A stretch of 64,000 nt of DNA from Hydrotalea flava (lineage in GTDB: Bacteria; Bacteroidota; Bacteroidia; Chitinophagales; Chitinophagaceae): NCBI RefSeq assembly GCF_001623405.1, contig NZ_LUHG01000065.1, positions 99,127-163,126 on the forward strand, in the 5' to 3' direction. Below are positions 19,454 to 29,135 of the stretch, piece by piece. The first letter of the stretch is position 1; each line of letters begins with the position of its first letter. The notes beneath the pieces are model-generated. The model made no database searches and had not been told where the DNA came from. It saw only the letters and a list, made by a program, of their open reading frames with translations. The translations under genes were made by a program, and so were the position numbers.

Positions 19454-22372
19454 TTAAACCAATGCTTCCCATAAAATTTCAACGGTATGTTTGGCTTTTT
19501 TACCGGTTCCATCTTTTATCTGGTGTCTGCAACTGGTACCGGGAGCAGCAATTTCAGTAATCGTATCTGCTTTTTCAACTGCAGGAAATAAAACCAAACT
19601 ACCAATTTGCATGGATAAATCATAATGTTCTTTTTCATATCCAAACGAGCCGGCCATACCGCAGCAACCGGATGGAATCGTATTCACCGTATAATTTTCA
19701 GGAAGAGAAAGCACCTGAATAGAATCATTCAAATTAGTTAATGCTTTTTGCTGGCAGTGGCCGTGCAATTGAATATTTTTTTGCTCCTTCGTAAAAGATG
19801 CGGAAGAGATGTTGCCATTTCTAATTTCTCGAGCTAAAAATTCATCGATATACCAAACATTTTTAGCCAATTGTTTAGCGGCTTCCCAATGGGCATCATC
19901 CACCAAGTCAATATATTCATCTCTAAACGTTAATATGGCAGAAGGCTCAACACCAATTAAAGGTGTATCATTTGTTACAACAGCACTTAATAAATCAATA
20001 TTTTGATGTGCAATTTTTTTTGCTTCAAGCAACAAGCCTTTTGATAACATTGCCCTTCCACTTTCCACATGCTTGGGTATTAAAACTGTATAGCCCAACT
20101 TTTCTAATAATTGAATTGCAGCAATACCAATTTCAGCATCATTATAATTGGTAAATTCATCGCAAAATAAATACACAATTTTTTGATTGTTCCCAGCAAA
20201 TAATTGTTTTTTTCGTTTATTCATCCATTGCTGCACGGTAATTGAAGAAAGTTTAGGCATGGAGCGTTTTGTTGCAAAACCCGCCATTTTCTTAATAAGG
20301 CTTCCGGTAAATGCATTTGTAACTAATGCATTATACAAACCAGGCCAAACAGAACCTAATTTTGCTATAGTATTAAAATGGGCAATTAATTTAGATCTTA
20401 ACGGAACTCCATTTGCATTATAATATTGCTGTAAAAACTCTGCTTTAAGTTTAGCCACATCAACACTCGATGGGCACTCAGACTTGCAGCCTTTGCAACT
20501 TAAACACAAATCCATTACTTCATAAATCTCCTTATGGTTAAACTTATTAACGGTAGTTGAATTAGTTAAAAACTCACGTAATATATTAGCTCTGGCACGG
20601 GTGGTATCTTTTTCATTACGGGTAGCCATAAAAGAAGGGCACATGGTTCCGCCAGACAAGTGTGTTTTTCTACAATCTCCTGAACCATTGCATTGTTCGG
20701 CATGTTGTAAAATGGTTTGGTTACCCCAACGAAATACCGTTGCAACATTTGGATCTTTTTGCCCCGGCGTGTACCGCAACATACTGTTCATAGGTGGAGT
20801 ATCTACAATTTTTCCCGGGTTGAAAATATGGTGCGGATCCCAACTATTTTTTATTTGCTGCAGTAACGTATAATTTTTTGCACCAATCATTTGCGGAATA
20901 AATTCGCCGCGTAATCTACCATCGCCATGTTCGCCACTTAAAGAGCCATTGTATTTTTTTACCAATGCTGCTACTTCTGTTGCAATGGTTCTAAACAAAG
21001 CATTGCCTTCTTCCGTTTTTAAATTAAGAATCGGCCGCAAATGTAACTCACCCGAACCTGCATGGGCGTAATGTACGGCATACAAATCATGCTTTTTTAA
21101 TATTGCGTTAAATTCTTCAATGTATGCAGGCAAATCGGTTACATCAACAGCCGTATCTTCAATAACGGGCACGGCTTTATCATCGCCCGGCATATTACCC
21201 AACAATCCCAATCCGGCTTTTCGCAGGTTCCATATTTTTTTGGTATCATTCCCAAACAACAATGGAAAATGATAACCCAAATCCCTTTCCCGCATGGCAG
21301 CCTCTACCTGTTGGGCAATAGCAACAATTTCTTCACGGGTATCTTTTTTAAATTCAACAACTAAAATAGCACCCGGATCGCCCTGCACAAAAAAGCGATT
21401 TTTTTGTTGCTCAATATTGCCTTTGGTGCACTCTAAAATATAATGGTCAATCAGTTCACTGGCAGTAGGCCCAAATTGCAAAGCAATTAAATTCGCTAAT
21501 AATGATTCATGAATGGTATTAAAGTGCACACACAACAAACCTGTTTCCTTAGGAGGTAACGGTACCAGATTTAATTTAATTTCGGTTATAAATGCCAGCG
21601 TGCCTTCTGAGCCGGCAATGAGTGTACAAAAATTAAAATCGGGACCACCGGCATTAAATGGCGCCGTTTCAACCAATAAATCAATGGCATAACCCGTATT
21701 ACGACGTTCTACCGATTTTTTTGGAAATTGTTTTTTTATCTCTAACTGATTTTCATAATTGCTTAATAAGTGACGAATAGTTTTATAAATCTTACCTTCC
21801 AATGTATCCAATTCGCATTTGGCATGAAAAGTATCTATATCTGTTTCACCAAACACAGCCTCTGTTCCATCACTTAAAATAGCTTTTATTTCAATAACAT
21901 GTTCTCTTGTGCTTCGGTACACCACCGAGTTTGAACCACAAGAGTTGTTGCCCACCATTCCTCCAATCATCGCACGGTTGGCGGTTGAAGTTTCAGGACC
22001 GAATAACAGCCCATAAGGCTTTAAAAACAGATTCAAATCATCTCTAATAACTCCAGGCTGTACCCTTACCCATTTTTCGGCTGTATTTACTTCAATAATT
22101 TTTGTAAAGTATTTCGATACATCCACCACAATGCCATTCCCCACTACCTGACCCGCTAACGAGGTACCTGCCGTACGAGGTATTAACGAAGTATGATATT
22201 GTAATGCAAAAGCAATTAATTTTTTGATGTCATCCTCTGTTTTGGGTATAGCCACTGCCAAAGGCATTTCCCGATAGGCCGATGCATCGGTGGCATATAA
22301 GGTTCGCATGGTGGTATCATAGTACAATTCGCCGGTTAGTTGCCGGGATAAGGCTGCTAATTGCTGGTTCAT
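19454..22372 (-). CDS. FAD/Fe-S oxidoreductase (GlcD-GlpC fusion, D-lactate dehydrogenase type)
   Basis: A 972-residue two-part enzyme. The N-terminal half is an FAD-binding type 4 domain (about 40-180, with RTAGTSLAGQVVG contacting the cofactor) and a FAD-linked oxidase C domain (about 260-530, with HAGSGELHLRPIL and SGEHGDGR). The C-terminal half holds Cys motifs for two iron-sulfur clusters, one around CNGSGDCRK and MCPS, one at CLSCKGCKSECPSS, then two CCG-type regions (HGHCQQKAL and PSGCCGMAGSFGYE). This is the layout of YdiJ-like enzymes, which oxidize D-lactate, glycolate or D-2-hydroxyglutarate and pass electrons to quinones or another carrier. It has no signal peptide, so it acts in the cytoplasm or on the inner face of the membrane. 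The exact 2-hydroxyacid cannot be decided from sequence. Confidence 0.9.
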   Translation of the reverse strand: MNQQLAALSRQLTGELYYDTTMRTLYATDASAYREMPLAVAIPKTEDDIKKLIAFALQYHTSLIPRTAGTSLAGQVVGNGIVVDVSKYFTKIIEVNTAEKWVRVQPGVIRDDLNLFLKPYGLLFGPETSTANRAMIGGMVGNNSCGSNSVVYRSTREHVIEIKAILSDGTEAVFGETDIDTFHAKCELDTLEGKIYKTIRHLLSNYENQLEIKKQFPKKSVERRNTGYAIDLLVETAPFNAGGPDFNFCTLIAGSEGTLAFITEIKLNLVPLPPKETGLLCVHFNTIHESLLANLIALQFGPTASELIDHYILECTKGNIEQQKNRFFVQGDPGAILVVEFKKDTREEIVAIAQQVEAAMRERDLGYHFPLLFGNDTKKIWNLRKAGLGLLGNMPGDDKAVPVIEDTAVDVTDLPAYIEEFNAILKKHDLYAVHYAHAGSGELHLRPILNLKTEEGNALFRTIATEVAALVKKYNGSLSGEHGDGRLRGEFIPQMIGAKNYTLLQQIKNSWDPHHIFNPGKIVDTPPMNSMLRYTPGQKDPNVATVFRWGNQTILQHAEQCNGSGDCRKTHLSGGTMCPSFMATRNEKDTTRARANILREFLTNSTTVNKFNHKEIYEVMDLCLSCKGCKSECPSSVDVAKLKAEFLQQYYNANGVPLRSKLIAHFNTIAKLGSVWPGLYNALVTNAFTGSLIKKMAGFATKRSMPKLSSITVQQWMNKRKKQLFAGNNQKIVYLFCDEFTNYNDAEIGIAAIQLLEKLGYTVLIPKHVESGRAMLSKGLLLEAKKIAHQNIDLLSAVVTNDTPLIGVEPSAILTFRDEYIDLVDDAHWEAAKQLAKNVWYIDEFLAREIRNGNISSASFTKEQKNIQLHGHCQQKALTNLNDSIQVLSLPENYTVNTIPSGCCGMAGSFGYEKEHYDLSMQIGSLVLFPAVEKADTITEIAAPGTSCRHQIKDGTGKKAKHTVEILWEALV

Positions 22373-22508
22373 TCTGGTAGAAATTGCTTGCTCAATAATG
22401 TTGTAAAATTAAAGTTTTCTGATTGCCGCTTGGCCATTTGTTTTGAATAAGGGGCTGTTAGGCTGTAATACAAATCCTGGCTGTAGTCCGGGCTGTACGC
22501 TTGTAGTC

Positions 22509-22552
22509 CTCACTGCGTTGCGGGCTACCGCTTCCATCCCGCAGCCAGTGAG
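22509..22552. repeat. GC-rich imperfect palindrome (intergenic hairpin)
   Basis: An inverted repeat with arms 22509-22524 (CTCACTGCGTTGCGGG) and 22538-22552 (CCCGCAGCCAGTGAG) around a 13-base loop. The arms pair except for a small internal mismatch. The surrounding 22470-22560 stretch is clearly richer in G+C than its neighbours and contains the octamer TGTAGTCC twice nearby. It lies between the stop of a VPS10-like gene and the start of the dehydrogenase, outside any credible gene. It looks like a dispersed intergenic repeat, but only this copy is in the window. Confidence 0.55.
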
Positions 22553-22582
22553 CAGGTGGATGTTCATTCGGCATGTAGGAAT

Positions 22583-22633
22583 AAAAAAAATTGCCACGCA
22601 CACATAGAATTTTCATTCGTGTATCCGTGGCAA
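22583..22633 (-). terminator. Rho-independent terminator after the VPS10-like gene pair
   Basis: Read on the minus strand, arms at 22633-22626 and 22598-22591 pair perfectly over eight bases (TTGCCACG with CGTGGCAA) and more weakly further in, and the stem is followed at once by a run of eight T. It sits 32 bases beyond the stop at 22665, the right place to end the 28870-22665 transcript. A repeat copied widely in the genome is also possible, since such stems recur in Bacteroidota. Confidence 0.7.
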
Positions 22634-22664
22634 AAATTATTTAACATTTTGCAATTGCAGCTTT

Positions 22665-25600
22665 TTAATCATTGTTTTTAATTCCTATCACCGGCAACTG
22701 TTCTTTATTAATCAATTCATTTAAAGCAGGTATATCTTTTTTCAAGATGCCATCCAATAATTGCAATTGTTTATCAGCCTGCTCACTTAAATCTGCATAT
22801 ACTTCTCTCGATTGCTGACTCGGCGCTGTATATCCACTGGCTACTACATTAAATAATCCGGCCAGTTTATCATTAATGCGAATAGGGTAATTTAACACAT
22901 CCTGACTGCTTTTGGCTTTGGTTTGATACAATGCTTCTTCAATTTTTGTTAGCCTTTTATTGATGCTGTCAGTAACCGGTTTTAAAGATTTTGATTTTGC
23001 GGTATCTAATCTTTCAACAAACCCATTTATTTGTTCACGTAATTCACGAATATGTACTATTGCCATTTGCACTTCATTAAACTTATCTTTTATCTGCAAT
23101 AAAAAGTTTACCTGTGCATCATAATCTTCCTGACTCATGTGCTGATCGGGTATCCCCTTAATAATAAAAGGCACTTCCACTGAATCTTTCAGGAATTTAA
23201 ATTTCGCGGTATACCTTCCCGGCGCAGCTTTAACATTGCCTATGGTGCCATTCCATAAAATCATGTTATCAATTTTTTTACCGCCGGGATAATTCATATC
23301 CCATACAAATTCATTCATACCCTCATTTACTTTAACCGGTAATTTTTCGGTGCCGTAGGTTTCAATGGGTTTGCCCTGTTTATCAAAAATGGTAATAGCT
23401 ACCTTTGAAGTATCAGAGGCATTTTTAAGATAATACCTAAATACCACACCGTTAGGTGGATTTGTTCCCATGTTACTGTTGTGTGTAGTAAAGCTTCTTC
23501 TGAAACGGCCACCACTTGCATAACGATAAGCGTCTGAAACAGCAAATACATGTATCGGTTGTTGTAAAGCAGCAGCATCTTTTTGTTGCAATAAACCCAA
23601 ATCATCCAATACCCAAAAACCTCTGCCCTGGGTAGCTACAATTAAATCATTCTCTTTAATGGTTATATCTGTTACAGGCACTTTGGGCAGATTTAACTGA
23701 AAAGGCTGCCAGTTTTCACCATCGTTGTAACTAATAAACAAGCCATATTCTGTTCCGGCATACAATAAGCCCGGCCTTTGCTGATCAGCACGAATACAAC
23801 GGGTAAAGTAATCTGATGGTATGCCATTGGTGATGCGCTTCCAGGTTTTACCATAATCTTCGGTTTTATAGAGATACGGTGTGTAATCATCCATCTTGTA
23901 TTTGGTACCGGCAAAATAAGCTTTACCTTTTTGTTTCGAATCTGTTTCCACACAGTTCCACATCATCCATTTACCTGCATCAGGCGGGGTTACATTCTCC
24001 CAGTTCTTACCACCATCTTTGCTTACATGTATCAGGCCATCATCACTCCCTGTCCATAAAACATTGGGTTCCAATGCTGACTCTGCAGCCGTAAAAATGG
24101 TACAGTAATATTCTACCGAAGTATTGTCTTGTGTAATGGGACCGCCACTCGAAGCCTGTTTCGATTTATCATTCGTAGTTAAATCGGGACTAATCATTTG
24201 CCAGCTCTGCCCTTCATTTTCAGTTACAAATAAATGGTTACCTGCGGCATATAATTTTTTGGGATTTGTGGGAGAAAAGAAAATGGGAAAATTCCATTGA
24301 AAACGATATTTCAACACATCTGCGCCGGCACCCATCGGATTATCAGGCCATACATTAATCGCACGATTTTCACCTGTGCGATGATCGAGACGCGAAAGAT
24401 AGCCACCATAATTACCGCCATACACAATATCGGGGTTTAACGGATCTGCTACAACATAACCACTTTCGGCACCTGCCGTGGGTTGCCAATCAGCTTCACC
24501 AATGCCTGAACCGTTAGAACGGCTTTTAATACGAACGGTTGTATTATCCTGTTGTGCTCCTAAAATTCTATAAGGGAATGAATTATCTGTTGTTACCCGA
24601 TAAATTTGTGCGGTAGGCTGGTTCATGAGTGAACTCCAGGTTTGTCCGCCATTGAATGAAACCTGTGCTCCACCATCATCTGCAACAATCATACGATTGC
24701 CATCTTCGGGATCAATCCATAAATCGTGGTGATCGCTGTGTGGCGTATTCATTGCCTGAAAAGTTTTACCACCATCACGGCTGCGCATCATTTCCACATT
24801 CAATACATAAACTAAATTTTCATTTTTAGGATCAATAAACACTTTGGAATAATACCATGCCCGTTGGCGAATATTATTATCGCTGCTTTGTAAACTCCAG
24901 GTTTCACCACCATCATTACTCACAAACAGACCACCTTTTGCATTTTCAATAATGGCATAAATTTTATCAGTATTAGATGGTGCTACTGCAACGCCAACAA
25001 TACCCCAAACACCTTTTGGTAATCCTTTTTTGCTGGTTAAATTCACCCAGGTTTCTCCACCATCTTTACTTTTGTACAAGCCACTGCCCTCGCCGCCACT
25101 TACCATGCTATACGGTGTTCTCTCAACGTGCCACATACCTGCATACAATACATTGGGGTTACCCGGCTCCATCACCAAATCAGAACAGGCAGTTAAATTA
25201 TTGACATACAATACGCGTTTCCAGGTTTTACCTCCATTGGTGGTTTTATATACGCCCCGTTCTTCATTAGGACCAAATGTATGGCCCATTACAGCAGCCC
25301 ATACAGTATTCGGATCTTTTGGATCAATAATAATCCGGATGATATGACGACCGTCTTTCAAGCCAATATTTTTCCAGCTTCGTCCGCCATCATCGCTGCG
25401 CCACATACCACCCAGCCCTTCTGATACATTGCCACGTAATGAATTTTCGCCTTCACCTACGTATAAAATGGTTTCATCACTAGGCGCAACAGCAACGGCG
25501 CCAATACTTCCACCAAAATATTTATCGGTAATATTTTTCCAGTTACTGCCACCGTCGGTTGTTTTCCATACACCGCCACCGGTAGCACCAAAATAGAAAG

Positions 25601-25805
25601 TAGTTTTATGGGTAAAACTACCTGTTACTGCTGCGCTCCTGCCCCCTCTGAAAGGCCCTATTTCTCTGAATTTCAACGCAGAAAAATAAACAGAATCGGT
25701 ATTATCCTGTTGCACTACATTTTTCTTAACGTTTTTTTGTGCACTTAACTGCGTGGCAAAAAATATACCTGCCAGCAATGGTAAAAAGCCATACAATTTT
25801 CTCAT
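22665..25805 (-). CDS. VPS10/Asp-box secreted beta-propeller protein
   Basis: A 1046-residue exported protein (signal peptide ending near QLSAQ). From about residue 45 to 730 it is a sortilin-like VPS10 or double beta-propeller. I count eleven Asp-box motifs of the S/T-x-D-x-G-x-x-W/F type, for example TTDGGSNW, SDDGGRSW, SKDGGETW and TEDYGKTW. Asp-boxes are structural turns in sialidase-like propellers and do not prove enzymatic activity; no glycosidase catalytic residues are evident. A beta-sandwich-like section (about 780-890) and a C-terminal helical region (about 900-1046) follow. Automated annotation often calls these glycosyl hydrolases, without experimental support that I know of. It lies 41 bases after the paralogue at 25847-28870, so the two form an operon that ends at the hairpin near 22600. 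Confidence 0.85.
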   Translation of the reverse strand: MRKLYGFLPLLAGIFFATQLSAQKNVKKNVVQQDNTDSVYFSALKFREIGPFRGGRSAAVTGSFTHKTTFYFGATGGGVWKTTDGGSNWKNITDKYFGGSIGAVAVAPSDETILYVGEGENSLRGNVSEGLGGMWRSDDGGRSWKNIGLKDGRHIIRIIIDPKDPNTVWAAVMGHTFGPNEERGVYKTTNGGKTWKRVLYVNNLTACSDLVMEPGNPNVLYAGMWHVERTPYSMVSGGEGSGLYKSKDGGETWVNLTSKKGLPKGVWGIVGVAVAPSNTDKIYAIIENAKGGLFVSNDGGETWSLQSSDNNIRQRAWYYSKVFIDPKNENLVYVLNVEMMRSRDGGKTFQAMNTPHSDHHDLWIDPEDGNRMIVADDGGAQVSFNGGQTWSSLMNQPTAQIYRVTTDNSFPYRILGAQQDNTTVRIKSRSNGSGIGEADWQPTAGAESGYVVADPLNPDIVYGGNYGGYLSRLDHRTGENRAINVWPDNPMGAGADVLKYRFQWNFPIFFSPTNPKKLYAAGNHLFVTENEGQSWQMISPDLTTNDKSKQASSGGPITQDNTSVEYYCTIFTAAESALEPNVLWTGSDDGLIHVSKDGGKNWENVTPPDAGKWMMWNCVETDSKQKGKAYFAGTKYKMDDYTPYLYKTEDYGKTWKRITNGIPSDYFTRCIRADQQRPGLLYAGTEYGLFISYNDGENWQPFQLNLPKVPVTDITIKENDLIVATQGRGFWVLDDLGLLQQKDAAALQQPIHVFAVSDAYRYASGGRFRRSFTTHNSNMGTNPPNGVVFRYYLKNASDTSKVAITIFDKQGKPIETYGTEKLPVKVNEGMNEFVWDMNYPGGKKIDNMILWNGTIGNVKAAPGRYTAKFKFLKDSVEVPFIIKGIPDQHMSQEDYDAQVNFLLQIKDKFNEVQMAIVHIRELREQINGFVERLDTAKSKSLKPVTDSINKRLTKIEEALYQTKAKSSQDVLNYPIRINDKLAGLFNVVASGYTAPSQQSREVYADLSEQADKQLQLLDGILKKDIPALNELINKEQLPVIGIKNND

Positions 25806-25846
25806 GCTATTTGGTTTTAAAAGTTAGGTAATCATTTTTAATATAA

Positions 25847-28800
25847 CTATTCAGATATAATTATTTGCCATTGATTTTCCAGTGACTTAAAATTAGCGGC
25901 TAATTGCTGAACAGCCAAGTCAATGGTATGAGTGGGCGGCATATCTGCTTCTTCCAACATGCTCATTAAATTTCTGCTTTGTTGTAATATATCATGATAG
26001 CTATTCTTATTACTAATAACCCTTCTGCCATTTGAAGCATTACCTGCTATTGTATTTAATGAATTTATTTTTGAAGCAGATTCTGTATTTTGAATCATTT
26101 GCTGAATGATTTGTAGCCGCTCTAAACATGTTTTGCTTATTTCATAACACTGATTGGCTAAATTAAACTGGCGTTGCAAATCGGCAGAAGTAGTAGTAAC
26201 CATTGGATCCATTACAACTTTAAAAGTTTGTTGCACTGTTTTTCCATTTACCTGTAATATTGCTGTGTAAATACCAGGCAATACCCATGGAGCTGTAGCT
26301 AACGGTGCTGTATTGCCGTAAATAGCAGCAATGGGGTAAGCAGGCGGAACGGGCAGTGGCGCTAAATGCATATCCCACAAAAAACGGTGCATACCCGGTT
26401 GGGCAGAAAGTATTTGCTGAGGCCGTATCCAGTATTTTGGAATATTTACTTTAGGTATAGCATAAGGCGTATCTGTACTTGCATAGCTGCGTATAATATT
26501 ACCGGTAGCATCTTTAATGCTTAACATAACAGTACCGGAATAGTTGGCAGGCAAATAGTAATCAATGATAGCCCCATCGGGTGGATTTTTCCCTGCGGGT
26601 TCTTCCTGTGGCAATGGGGTATCGGTATTCATATCCCATCGAATACGCAATGCATTTTGTGGTTGAAACAAATAAGCCTTATTAACGGTAAGGCGTTGTT
26701 GTGCAATTTGCCTTAATGGAGTAATATTGTCTAAAATCCAAAATGACCTGCCATGTGTGCCTACTACAATATCATCATCTTTTATCACTAAATCGCGAAT
26801 AGAAGTAGCCGGCATATTCAACCGAAGGCTTTGCCAATGGTTGCCATTATCAAATGAAACATATACTGCATTTTCAGAGCCTGCAAACAACAAGCCGTTT
26901 ACTTTAGGGTCTTCTCTAACTACATTAATGGGTTCATTATCCGGCAAGCCGTTTACTTTTTCTTCCCAGGTATTACCACCATTGTGAGTAACATAAATAT
27001 GCGGATGTAAATCATCACAACGGATACGATTTACCGCAGCATACACCGTATTATTATCAAAATGCCCGCAATCCATCAATGAAATTTTGCTCCATGAAAT
27101 AATAGCTGCTGGCGTAATATTTTTCCAACTTTTGCCGCCATCGCGGGTTATTTGTATGTAACCATCATCGGTACCACACCAAATGGTATTGCTATCGGTG
27201 TAAGATGGAGCTATGGTATAAATAACGCCGCGGCGTGGCATGGTTTTTAAAGCAGGCGTGGTATAAATGCCTACACTGGCCGGTATATCCCATTCATTGC
27301 GGGTTAAATCAGGACTGATCACCTGCCAGCTCATGCCCCCATTATTGGTTTTAAACAACACATTGCCGGCAAAATATAACGTATGTGGATTGACGGGAGA
27401 AAATAAAACCGGTACTGTTCTTATAAAACGGTATTTACCGGTACGTACTGCTTCAGGTGCAATATTTTGAACCTGACCGGTACGTTTATCATATTTGGTT
27501 ATTTTTCCACCATAAATAATATTGGGGTTCAGCGGATCGGCGGCAACATAACCATATTCTTCCACACCAACGGGGTGCCATTCCCGAAAGGTAATTTGCC
27601 CGTCATTCCCTCTGGATGCAATACCAACGGAGCCACTTTCCTGCTGGCCGCCATACACATTGTAAGGGAAGGCATTATCAGTGCTAACATGATAAAATTG
27701 TGCAGTGGGCTGGTTGTACCACGATGAAAAAGTTTCTCCGCCATTTACGGTAATAATTGCACCCTGATCGGCAGCAATTAAAATGATATCAGAGTTATTG
27801 GGATTAATCCAGATGCGGTGATAATCATCACCACCAGGTGCTCCTCTAAAATCTTTCCAGCTATGCCCACCATCTTCCGACCGCCACACCACCACATTCG
27901 CTGTGTATACAATATCTTCATTTTGAGGATCGGCTTTTACTTCTGCAAAATCGCTGCCACGTCCCCAATAACGGCCATCGTTGCTAATGCTGTACCAGCT
28001 TTCTCCTGCATCATCACTTCTGTACATACCACCATATTCACCTGCATCAACAGTGGCATACATTCTTTTTGGATTACTGGGGGCAATACAAAATCCAATT
28101 CTTCCCAAACCCTGTTTTACAGTTGGCAATCCACGGGTAATTTTGGTCCATGTATTACCCCCGTCTACTGATTTAAATAATCCACTTTGCGAACCATTCC
28201 ATTCGCCGTTTTCCCAAGGGCCTTGCCGGCCGGCCCATAAATCAGCAAAAATGATATTCGGATTTTTGGGATCAATGGATACCTGCACGGCACCGGTATT
28301 TTCATCTTTGTACAAAACCTTTTCCCAGGTTTTGCCTCCATCCAAAGTTCTAAAAACACCGCGCTCTGCATTTGGACAATACGGATGACCCATTGCCGCT
28401 ACGAATACCCGATTGGGGTTAGTAGGATCAATGGCTACCGCACCAATTTGCTGCACATCTGTTAAACCAAGATGCTGCCATTTTTTACCGGCGTTGGTTG
28501 ATTTGTACATGCCATTACCTACCGACAAATCGGGCCGTTGCAAACCCTCACCAGAGCCTACATATATGATATCTGGGTTGGAAGGCGCTACTGCTACATC
28601 ACCTATTGAGCCGGTTGGCTGGTCATCAAAAATTGGGAACCAGGTTCTGCCATAATCTGTGGTTTTCCAAACGCCGCCATTGTTTACGCCAATGTAAAAT
28701 ACGTTGGGTTGTTGTGGCACACCCACTGCGCCTACTGTTCTACCGCCTCTGTGCGGGCCAATCATACGCCACTGCATTTCTTGAAACAAAGCAGCAGAAA

Positions 28801-28870
28801 CCTGTGCCTGAAGGGTTTGGATGATTGTACAAAGTAATACCACCATCAAAAAACGAAAGCGCCATTTCAT
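25847..28870 (-). CDS. VPS10/Asp-box secreted beta-propeller protein
   Basis: A 1007-residue paralogue of the downstream gene, with a signal peptide ending near TLQAQ. The opening QWRMIGPHRGGRTVGAVG matches the FREIGPFRGGRS opening of its neighbour. Eleven Asp-boxes occur in the same order (TTDYGRTW, TLDGGKTW, SVDGGNTW, SEDGGHSW, TRDGGKSW and others) within about residues 40-715. A beta-sandwich-like segment and a C-terminal helical stretch follow. The function is unknown; binding or scaffolding of extracellular protein or peptide is suggested only by the eukaryotic sortilin fold. It is transcribed first in the two-gene unit and faces the third paralogue at 29136 across a 265-base divergent promoter region. 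Confidence 0.85.
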   Translation of the reverse strand: MKWRFRFLMVVLLCTIIQTLQAQVSAALFQEMQWRMIGPHRGGRTVGAVGVPQQPNVFYIGVNNGGVWKTTDYGRTWFPIFDDQPTGSIGDVAVAPSNPDIIYVGSGEGLQRPDLSVGNGMYKSTNAGKKWQHLGLTDVQQIGAVAIDPTNPNRVFVAAMGHPYCPNAERGVFRTLDGGKTWEKVLYKDENTGAVQVSIDPKNPNIIFADLWAGRQGPWENGEWNGSQSGLFKSVDGGNTWTKITRGLPTVKQGLGRIGFCIAPSNPKRMYATVDAGEYGGMYRSDDAGESWYSISNDGRYWGRGSDFAEVKADPQNEDIVYTANVVVWRSEDGGHSWKDFRGAPGGDDYHRIWINPNNSDIILIAADQGAIITVNGGETFSSWYNQPTAQFYHVSTDNAFPYNVYGGQQESGSVGIASRGNDGQITFREWHPVGVEEYGYVAADPLNPNIIYGGKITKYDKRTGQVQNIAPEAVRTGKYRFIRTVPVLFSPVNPHTLYFAGNVLFKTNNGGMSWQVISPDLTRNEWDIPASVGIYTTPALKTMPRRGVIYTIAPSYTDSNTIWCGTDDGYIQITRDGGKSWKNITPAAIISWSKISLMDCGHFDNNTVYAAVNRIRCDDLHPHIYVTHNGGNTWEEKVNGLPDNEPINVVREDPKVNGLLFAGSENAVYVSFDNGNHWQSLRLNMPATSIRDLVIKDDDIVVGTHGRSFWILDNITPLRQIAQQRLTVNKAYLFQPQNALRIRWDMNTDTPLPQEEPAGKNPPDGAIIDYYLPANYSGTVMLSIKDATGNIIRSYASTDTPYAIPKVNIPKYWIRPQQILSAQPGMHRFLWDMHLAPLPVPPAYPIAAIYGNTAPLATAPWVLPGIYTAILQVNGKTVQQTFKVVMDPMVTTTSADLQRQFNLANQCYEISKTCLERLQIIQQMIQNTESASKINSLNTIAGNASNGRRVISNKNSYHDILQQSRNLMSMLEEADMPPTHTIDLAVQQLAANFKSLENQWQIIISE

Positions 28871-29135
28871 AAAATTTTTATTTAGAATTGAAAAAAATTC
28901 GTTTTATATTTCAACATAATTATCTCTATTTTATGTGCAGTTCCTGAATTTCAATGCTTCATTCAATTACGAACTGTGTAGTTCATTTGCTTAATATGGA
29001 GGTAAAAGGTACGGATGAAGGCATATTCACTCAAAATAAATTCCATCGGTGGTTTACCTACACATTCATTCATAAATTCATTCGCTGTATAAAAAATTTA
29101 TTACCTTACAATCTGCAACTAAAAATTCAGGCAAC

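Noticed and set aside
22409..22603. Short minus-strand frame between the dehydrogenase and the VPS10-like gene
   Set aside because: It runs through the GC-rich palindrome; the peptide has repeat-like composition and no plausible start context.
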